Below, one piece after another: positions 24,058 to 29,665 of a stretch of DNA of 29,665 bases; position 1 is the first letter of the stretch; each line of letters opens with the position of its first letter. The position numbers and the translations under genes were made by a program. The notes under the pieces are model-generated. The model saw only the letters and a list, made by a program, of their open reading frames with translations, was not told the DNA's origin and made no database searches. Source of the stretch: CAZPHU01 sp964419255 (lineage in GTDB: Bacteria; Fibrobacterota; Chitinivibrionia; Chitinivibrionales; CAYFVL01); contig CAYQOU010000052.1 of the NCBI GenBank assembly GCA_964419255.1, forward strand, positions 1 through 29,665, read 5' to 3'.

Positions 24058-25658
24058 ATCTAAAATTCGTATTCTATTCCATCGGTAAACTGCTGCAGGT
24101 TCTTGCCGCGGTCCTGCTCATACCGTCATTAATTGCCCTGGCTGAAGTAGGAGAGTGGAGCTTTCCTCAGATATTTATGGATGCTGGGCTGTCGGGTTTC
24201 CTGATCGCGATTATCCTTTCTGCGTTAACCGGTACCATGTTATCCTTTATTCCCCAACAAAAGATGCAGGGTAATGCGGTACGGGAAGGGTTCGGAATCG
24301 TTACCTTCGGCTGGATTATCATCGCCTTTTTCGGTGCAATCCCCATGTTTGTATATTTCCTCGGGCACCTGGACAACTTAACCGTCTACAGTATTTCTCA
24401 TGCCTTTACAAATGCCTATTTCGAGTCGATGAGCGGATTTACCACCACCGGCGCGACAATCCTCACCGATATAGAGGTGCTTCCAAAGGGAATTCTGTTC
24501 TGGCGCAGTCTGACACACTGGCTGGGCGGAATGGGAATCGTCACCCTGGTGCTGGCGATCCTTCCGGCGTTTGGCTTCACCGCATACCAGATGTTTCGCG
24601 GTGAGGTCCCCGGCCCGAACACCGAACGTCTCAAACCTCGCCTGGCCCAGACAGCAAAGATTCTCTGGGGCGTGTATGCGCTTCTGACTATAATCGAAAC
24701 CATTCTGCTTGTTTTCGGAGGGATGAGCTTTTTCGAGGCGCTCTGCCACTCATTCGGCACGATGGCTACGGGCGGCTTTTCCACCCGAAACGCTTCCATT
24801 GCCGCCTTCAACAGCGACTATATCGACTGGGTCATAACTGTTTTCATGTTTCTGGCCGGTGTCAATTTCATCATCCATTATCGGGTGATTTTTTCCGCAG
24901 ACCTTTACATGGTCAAAACCGATCGCGAATTCCGGTTTTATTTGGGTGTAATACTTCTGGCAATTATCATCGGTACCCTGGCGCTTCAGTTTCAGGGCAT
25001 TGCCCCTGTCGAGGAGATACAAAGAAGCTACCGACACGCTCCGCTCTCCGGGCAGGATATAGACTTTAAAGTTACGACCGAAAAGCTCAAGACCAACAAT
25101 ATCTATCAGACCATCCGCTACGTGAGCTTTCAGGTCATCTCCATCACGACCACCACCGGCTACGGGACTGCAGATTTTGATGTCTGGCCTAATTTTATCC
25201 GATTTATGCTGGTTGTGCTGATGTTTTTCGGCGGTTGCGCCGGCTCCACCGGCGGGGGCATGAAAATGATCCGGATAATGGTTTTACTCAAGACGATTGA
25301 ACGAGAGATAAAAACTATTATTCAACCTCGACTGATCGCACCGGTGAAGATCGTGGGAACGGCACTGGAAGAAAAGCAGATCGCCAACATCGTGGGATTT
25401 ATCACTCTGTTCATCGTATTATTCGTCGGATTTTCCGGGATCATGTCTCTGATGATCGGAGACATGACAACGGCAGTCACCTCCGTTGTGGCGACGATGT
25501 GTAACATCGGACCGGGCCTCAGTGGAGTGGGAATCAGTGAAAACTACAACTGGATACCAATCGCCGGCAAATGGGTTCTTACAATCTGCATGCTGCTGGG
25601 GAGGCTGGAGGTGTATACGGTGATAATTGCATTCTCTCCCCTGTGGTGGAAAAAGTAA
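24054..25658 (+). CDS. trkH: Trk potassium transporter membrane subunit TrkH
   Basis: A 534-residue potassium channel-like transporter of the Trk/Ktr/HKT superfamily. Four pore-loop sequences are visible in order: ESMSGFTTTGAT (about 124-136), GTMATGGFSTRN, ISITTTTGYGTADF and MCNIGPGLSGVG, each with the characteristic Gly of the selectivity filter. The TM segments between them and the SLTHWLGGMGIVTLVLAILP segment are standard for TrkH. It starts with GTG overlapping the trkA stop codon (GTGA). It sits in the inner membrane and needs TrkA for gating. The length is a little above the E. coli protein, due mainly to an insertion around 305-345 (APVEEIQRSYRHAPLSGQDI). Confidence 0.95.
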   Translation: MNLKFVFYSIGKLLQVLAAVLLIPSLIALAEVGEWSFPQIFMDAGLSGFLIAIILSALTGTMLSFIPQQKMQGNAVREGFGIVTFGWIIIAFFGAIPMFVYFLGHLDNLTVYSISHAFTNAYFESMSGFTTTGATILTDIEVLPKGILFWRSLTHWLGGMGIVTLVLAILPAFGFTAYQMFRGEVPGPNTERLKPRLAQTAKILWGVYALLTIIETILLVFGGMSFFEALCHSFGTMATGGFSTRNASIAAFNSDYIDWVITVFMFLAGVNFIIHYRVIFSADLYMVKTDREFRFYLGVILLAIIIGTLALQFQGIAPVEEIQRSYRHAPLSGQDIDFKVTTEKLKTNNIYQTIRYVSFQVISITTTTGYGTADFDVWPNFIRFMLVVLMFFGGCAGSTGGGMKMIRIMVLLKTIEREIKTIIQPRLIAPVKIVGTALEEKQIANIVGFITLFIVLFVGFSGIMSLMIGDMTTAVTSVVATMCNIGPGLSGVGISENYNWIPIAGKWVLTICMLLGRLEVYTVIIAFSPLWWKK

Positions 25659-25954
25659 TAGATCGAGTCTCGATGATGTGGTTCCCAGCACCTCCGTCCC
25701 GGCTTACTCTTCAGGCCGGCATACAACCATATGCTTCCCAGCCTGACGGGATCAGCACCTGCGACTTTTTTACCCTTTAGCGGGCATTGCCCGTTGGCTC
25801 TGTCTGATACATCCCCCGTCGAAGAGAAAACGCTGGCTATCGAGTAGACTCTGATTACGATTGCATTCCGAAACCTAAACTGTCCACAAGGCCTGATCTA
25901 ACGACTTCTGCGTTGTCGCGCATTGCCCGGGATGCGCCCCTGTTTACCAAGCCG
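25659..25954. other. 296-bp convergent intergenic region
   Basis: The convergent ends of trkH and the SpoIID gene. I see two small hairpins (CGGGC-ATT-GCCCG at 25781-25793 and GCGCAT-ATGCGC arms at 25918-25936), both containing GCATTGCCCG, but neither has a T-tract. No gene is credible. Confidence 0.5.
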
Positions 25955-27346
25955 TCACGGCTGGTGAGTTACTGTAGCCAATCTGGTTCCGGTATAGTAT
26001 GCCGTGAGAATCTGCTCATAATTTTGCCCTTCCCTGGCCCTTCCCATTGCACCGACCTGACACATACCCACACCGTGTCCATATCCTCTACCGGTGATTG
26101 TGATATCATTATAATTTATGGTCTGAAGAGAAAAATTTGAACTGCGAAGGATTGCCGCATCGTGTGCATCCCTTCTCATGGCAAAACGAATCTTATCTGT
26201 TCCGTAACGATATGTTCCCCGCGAGCTGAAGAAAGCGCAACTGCGAATGCGTCCGCAATTGAAGCGCTCCTCGATTCGTATCCGCGATAGATTCCCGTCG
26301 AACCGCTGGCCGGCGGGGAAAACATCTTTTGCATACCGGTGCAATATTGATGTAAGTGCTTTTGTATTCCATCGCTGCGTCCAGGTATAATAGCGTGAAG
26401 AGCGACAGTAGGCTTCGCCTCTTTGGTTAACATCCTCTATACTCACCAGATATGGCTGCGGCGGCTTGCCCCAGACATCCTCGATATTTGCCGTTTTTCC
26501 CCCGCATGTGGAGTGATAATATGCATCGATCAGACTTTTTCCGTAGACCAAAACCTCACCCAGTGTGGCAGCGATAGCCTTGTCACTGACCCGATCCTCC
26601 GCATCCACCCCCCCATAGACTTGATCGTTGACCGTGGGAAGCATATCCCAAGGCTGAGAGGAGCGCTCAAGCATTCTACCATAGGTATATGTTCGAGCCG
26701 CGACGGCCTGAGCTTTAACCGCTTCGATTTCGCTTTCGGGCCGTCTACCGATCTCCAGTGGCACGACTCCACGCAGGTAATGTTCGACAGGCAGCATATT
26801 CACCACTGTAAAGCGCCTGTCGTCTTGGGGAATGATACCCATGTGCCCCCGAAAAGTCTTTCCGTCAACCTCAAGACATGTGTTTATCGAGGAGGTTTTC
26901 AGCGTACACGGTAGCGCAACCCTCATCGTGCCCACGGACACGGAAGAGATCCTGCAGTAATTTTTATTTCCGGCAACCACTTCGATTCGCCCCTGAAGTG
27001 TATGGGATGCATCGGCGGAGGCAAGTTTGACGGGTGCCGCACTGTAGAAGACGGATTTGGTTTTATGCTGCCCCAGAGCGATGCGCACCACCCGGCGCCC
27101 TACTCTGTACAAATCACCGGTAAAACGGCTTAAGTCCTTTTTTTCTGTGCCGGTGAAGGTAGTATCGCTGGAACTGGAGTCAAAAACCGAACCGAAATCG
27201 TGAGCGTCCTCCACAGGCTGGTCGTCAGATGTATCGGAGGGCTTTTCACCGCCAGGATTCGGAACAAGAAAAGGCAGGCCTGAGCAGCCTGCCATTATCA
27301 TCACACCACAAAGGAGAATAAGTCTATGCAACGTTTGCCTGGTCAC
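25955..27346 (-). CDS. SpoIID/LytB domain lipoprotein (putative peptidoglycan lytic enzyme)
   Basis: A 463-residue lipoprotein (lipobox IMAG-C, Cys21), with a Ser/Asp-rich linker to about residue 70 and a full SpoIID domain thereafter. Key signs are LPVEHYLRGVVPLEIG, with E188 at the position of the catalytic glutamate of SpoIID transglycosylases, AVKAQAVAARTYTYGRML, TCGGKTANIEDVWG and the closing GRGYGHGVGMCQVGAMGRA. SpoIID enzymes cut glycan strands lacking stem peptides; Gram-negative members are amidase-enhancer-like or lytic enzymes of unclear role. It starts with GTG at 27346, overlapping def by 23 bp; no good ribosome-binding site is seen, so coupling to def is likely. Several cysteines in the domain (C131, C147, C157 and others) are unusual and could form disulfides. 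It is the third gene of the yajC-def operon. Confidence 0.85.
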   Translation of the reverse strand: MTRQTLHRLILLCGVMIMAGCSGLPFLVPNPGGEKPSDTSDDQPVEDAHDFGSVFDSSSSDTTFTGTEKKDLSRFTGDLYRVGRRVVRIALGQHKTKSVFYSAAPVKLASADASHTLQGRIEVVAGNKNYCRISSVSVGTMRVALPCTLKTSSINTCLEVDGKTFRGHMGIIPQDDRRFTVVNMLPVEHYLRGVVPLEIGRRPESEIEAVKAQAVAARTYTYGRMLERSSQPWDMLPTVNDQVYGGVDAEDRVSDKAIAATLGEVLVYGKSLIDAYYHSTCGGKTANIEDVWGKPPQPYLVSIEDVNQRGEAYCRSSRYYTWTQRWNTKALTSILHRYAKDVFPAGQRFDGNLSRIRIEERFNCGRIRSCAFFSSRGTYRYGTDKIRFAMRRDAHDAAILRSSNFSLQTINYNDITITGRGYGHGVGMCQVGAMGRAREGQNYEQILTAYYTGTRLATVTHQP

Positions 27347-27845
27347 GACGCGATTTGCTGAGTTTTTTTAACTTTCCCGATACCATTTGTCTGGACACCA
27401 TGGATATCTTATCTATAAACAGAATACCATTGAGGTGATCGATTTCATGTTGCAGCGCACGTGCGAGCAGACCGGTTGCTTCCGATATCGTATACTCTTC
27501 CCCGTTTTCGTTAAATGCCTTGACAGACACCGACTCCGGCCTTTTGACCTTGAGATTTATATCCGGAATGCTCAAGCACCCCTCTTCACTCTCAGCAAGC
27601 TCCTCACTTGCCCATGTGATTTCGGGATTGATCAAAACAAAGGGATTTTGCTCCCCTCCGGTAACATCCACGATTGCCACACGAAGCGACTCCCCGACCT
27701 GAGGAGCCGCTAACCCTACGCCATCATAATCGTACATATCCTGAATCATCTGGTCGACAAAAGCACGCACCGTATCGTCAAACTTCTCGACAGGCAATGC
27801 TTTTTTTCTCAGGACCGGATCACCATATATTCTTATACGAGCCAT
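27324..27845 (-). CDS. def: Peptide deformylase
   Basis: A 173-residue cytoplasmic metalloenzyme that removes the formyl group from nascent N-terminal formyl-methionine. All three conserved motifs are intact: I, GVGLAAPQVG (42-51); II, EEGCLS (87-92) with the metal ligand C90; III, QHEIDH (132-137) with ligands H133 and H137 and catalytic E134. The length is normal. Its ATG directly follows the yajC stop codon, and its end overlaps the SpoIID lipoprotein gene, giving a compact three-gene operon. Confidence 0.97.
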   Translation of the reverse strand: MARIRIYGDPVLRKKALPVEKFDDTVRAFVDQMIQDMYDYDGVGLAAPQVGESLRVAIVDVTGGEQNPFVLINPEITWASEELAESEEGCLSIPDINLKVKRPESVSVKAFNENGEEYTISEATGLLARALQHEIDHLNGILFIDKISMVSRQMVSGKLKKLSKSRRDQANVA

Positions 27846-28226
27846 CTATGCATTTTTCTCCTTACCATTCCCCGCTTTTTCATCGATTACGGATGAAATG
27901 GCAGACTTAGTCACTTCAACGGTCGTATTTTCTGCAATCTTGAGATTGACCATAGTCCCCTTGATATTGGACACCGTTCCGGTGATCCCGCCGATGGTCA
28001 GCACTTTATCGCCTTTTTTGATCGCATCAATCATCTTCTGGCGATCCTTCTGCTTTTTTTGCTCGGGACGAATCATCAGAAAGTAGATGATCGCAAACAT
28101 CACCAGCATCATAGGTAACACACCGGTGAAAAAATTACCCCCAGGCTGCTGCGGTGCCTGTCCATCCTGTGCCAGTAGCGAAAAACTCATAACCCCCAGC
28201 ATTAGCCCTGAAATGATATACTGCAT
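27846..28226 (-). CDS. yajC: Preprotein translocase subunit YajC
   Basis: A 126-residue membrane protein of the Sec-associated YajC family. It has an N-terminal hydrophobic, signal-like stretch (1-19, MQYIISGLMLGVMSFSLLA), a Gln/Gly/Pro linker, the single membrane segment typical of the family (about 36-53, VLPMMLVMFAIIYFLMIRPE) and then the diagnostic RPEQKKQKDRQKMIDAIKKG and GDKVLTIGGITGTVSNIKG. In other bacteria YajC binds SecDF. The N-terminal extra hydrophobic stretch is common in this group. AAGGGAG before the ATG fits the start. It leads the operon yajC-def-SpoIID behind a clear sigma-70 promoter. Confidence 0.95.
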   Translation of the reverse strand: MQYIISGLMLGVMSFSLLAQDGQAPQQPGGNFFTGVLPMMLVMFAIIYFLMIRPEQKKQKDRQKMIDAIKKGDKVLTIGGITGTVSNIKGTMVNLKIAENTTVEVTKSAISSVIDEKAGNGKEKNA

Positions 28227-28267
28227 GATGCTCCCTTCGATTATGGAAAAAGCTGGTCAATTACCAT

Positions 28268-28297
28268 AAAATATGTCCGATTTGGCTCGGGTGTCAA
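28268..28297 (-). promoter_or_regulatory. Sigma-70 promoter of the yajC-def-SpoIID operon
   Basis: On the minus strand TTGACA (28297-28292) and TATTTT (28273-28268) are separated by 18 bp. It has a consensus -35 and a good -10. The -10 lies about 40 bases before the yajC ATG. Confidence 0.75.
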
Positions 28298-28429
28298 ATC
28301 AAGACAATTATCCCCCCTGTTTAAACGCATCCACCGAGCCGCAAAGCCGGTTTATCACTGTAGCGTTATGAAAAGGAGGATAGTATATTCCATATTTGTC
28401 GCTAAATTCAATCAATTTTTATACCACTT

Positions 28430-29656
28430 ATGTCAACTGTTTATTTCGCACGTTGGATTCTGCTGGATGATGGGACGGTTCTCGCCAATGGGGGACTCAC
28501 GGTGGAAAACGACACAATCACCTCCGTTGGGACCCGAAGCAAATTAAAACGCCGATCCGGGGATCGGGTGGTTAACCTGGGCGAGATCCTGCTTCTTCCC
28601 GGACTCATAAATATCCACTCCCATCTGGAACAGGCCATTGTCCGCGATATCCCTCGTGAGCCGGACGAAAGCTTTGCCTGCTGGACGGCAAAAAAGCAGA
28701 GCCGCATTCGTCAGGCTCAACCGGATGCGATAAAATCCAGTGTCCGCCTGGGGATACTCGAGGCCCTGGCAAACGGAATTACCACCATAGTCGACTCCAC
28801 CCGCACCGATATTCCGGCACAGGTGCTGCAAGAAGAGCCCATTCGGTCATGGGTGATGCATGAGATACACGCGGATGATGCTGACTCCGAGCAGGATATC
28901 GAGCTGAAAACAGATCGCCGCCTCAAGGGCACTTCCCGCAAGGTGGGTGCCGGCTGCGGCCCTTATGCGCTCTACTCATTATCTCCCGCTGCTCAGCGCG
29001 CACTTAATGAATACATAAAAGAAAACAGGCTAATCTGGGCATCACACACCGCCGAAAGCTCCGAAGAGCTTCAGGCTTTTACGGAACAGAAGGGGGATCT
29101 TTTCTTTCAGATCAGTCGGAAAAAACCATGGCCATTCGGAAAAACCGAACTGGGCTCGATGCATTACGCGATCAGTCAGAATCTGATCCCCAATAAAGGA
29201 ATCTGCTATCACTGCAATTATGTAAGCGGCCAGGAGCTGGCGCTTCTTGCGGCCAAAAATGTCAGCATCGTGCACTGCCCCAATTATAACCGCCTGCTGG
29301 GGCATAAACCTTTTCCCGTGGATGTGGCCAGAAACCGTGGAATCAACCTGTGTATCGGTACCGAAAGCGCCGCGGCTGCGGCTCCCCTCAGCCTCTTCGA
29401 TGAGCTTCATACCCTTAAACAGGACTATCCGCACATACCGGCGGCTGAGCTTATCAGCTGGGTCACCCAGAATCCGGCAAAAGCGCTGCGCTGCGCCGAC
29501 CGCATCGGCTCACTTACTCCCGGCAAAAAGGCAGACCTGATCGGCGTGCGTTTTTCCCACAGCCCCCGGGCGGATCTTCTGGAGGAGCTTCTGGAAGAAC
29601 AGCCGGAAATCGTCTTCGTCACCATCAACGGTGAAGAGATTATCGTTGGCTGTTAG
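28430..29656 (+). CDS. Amidohydrolase-superfamily protein with altered active-site residue
   Basis: A 408-residue protein of the metal-dependent amidohydrolase superfamily (cytosine deaminase/TRZ-ATZ/aminodeoxyfutalosine deaminase side). Metal-binding residues are visible in PGLINIHSHLE (H63, H65), ASHTAES (H206) and YHCNYVSG (H261). At the position of the usual GTDS motif, whose Asp is the metal-bound catalytic base, the sequence reads CIGTESAAAA with E312. The C-terminal part (AELISWVTQNPAKALRCADR, IGSLTPGKKADLIGVR) is standard for the superfamily. HCPNYNRLLGHKPFP resembles aminodeoxyfutalosine deaminases, but the substitution makes substrate assignment uncertain. There is no signal peptide. 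No ribosome-binding site precedes the ATG, and an in-frame TAA at 28403 excludes a longer form, so translation may be leaderless or weak. AGGAGG at 28374-28379 is too far upstream to serve this ATG. Confidence 0.88.
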   Translation: MSTVYFARWILLDDGTVLANGGLTVENDTITSVGTRSKLKRRSGDRVVNLGEILLLPGLINIHSHLEQAIVRDIPREPDESFACWTAKKQSRIRQAQPDAIKSSVRLGILEALANGITTIVDSTRTDIPAQVLQEEPIRSWVMHEIHADDADSEQDIELKTDRRLKGTSRKVGAGCGPYALYSLSPAAQRALNEYIKENRLIWASHTAESSEELQAFTEQKGDLFFQISRKKPWPFGKTELGSMHYAISQNLIPNKGICYHCNYVSGQELALLAAKNVSIVHCPNYNRLLGHKPFPVDVARNRGINLCIGTESAAAAAPLSLFDELHTLKQDYPHIPAAELISWVTQNPAKALRCADRIGSLTPGKKADLIGVRFSHSPRADLLEELLEEQPEIVFVTINGEEIIVGC

Positions 29657-29665
29657 AGGAGAGAG

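Overview
The window reads as chromosomal DNA of a Gram-negative bacterium, most likely of the Fibrobacterota (Fibrobacter/Chitinispirillum side). The outer-membrane lifestyle is clear from lipoboxes, several beta-barrel proteins, a TolC-type channel and an RND pump. The phylum guess rests on one marker, a protein of the TIGR02147 family (a paralogous family named from Fibrobacter succinogenes), backed by a GH9 cellulase-type lipoprotein. A run of exactly 100 N at 14417-14516 shows this is a scaffold, probably from a draft or metagenome assembly.

Layout. 1-2.5 kb: a small zinc-ribbon protein, a strong hairpin and a GH9 glycoside hydrolase lipoprotein, then a short segment bounded by inverted repeats. 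2.5-5.6 kb: a small acidic four-cysteine protein (minus strand), then a TIGR02147 protein overlapping a leucine-rich-repeat lipoprotein, and a doubtful small ORF. 5.9-7.8 kb: two convergent outer-membrane beta-barrel genes separated by a terminator. 8.5-14.4 kb: an efflux operon with a membrane-fusion adaptor and a 1542-residue protein joining an RND permease to a TolC-type outer-membrane channel. After the gap, 14.7-16.9 kb (minus): an amino-acid/polyamine-type permease and an exported SAM-dependent methyltransferase, overlapping by ATGA. 17.6-19.7 kb: a three-gene membrane-stress-like operon (YqjD-like, Phage_holin_3_6/YqjE-like, DUF3618-like) with a sigma-54-like site upstream and a good terminator. 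19.7-22.5 kb (minus): a fatty acid desaturase and an outer-membrane protein of unknown function. 22.7-25.7 kb: trkA-trkH potassium uptake, overlapping by GTGA behind a sigma-70-type promoter. 26-28.2 kb (minus): yajC-def-SpoIID-domain lipoprotein, a tightly packed operon with a clear sigma-70 promoter. 28.4-29.7 kb: an amidohydrolase with an unusual active-site residue.

Most genes are ordinary envelope, transport and housekeeping functions. The points most worth a second look are the RND-TolC fusion with an apparent internal signal sequence, a diverged dispersed repeat present at about 8.3 and 21.1 kb, the TIGR02147/LRR-lipoprotein pair, the exported methyltransferase coupled to a permease, and the YqjD/holin/DUF3618 operon in what seems a non-proteobacterial genome. 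No CRISPR array, rRNA, tRNA, transposase or integrase was found. All similarity statements come from reading motifs, not from database searches.
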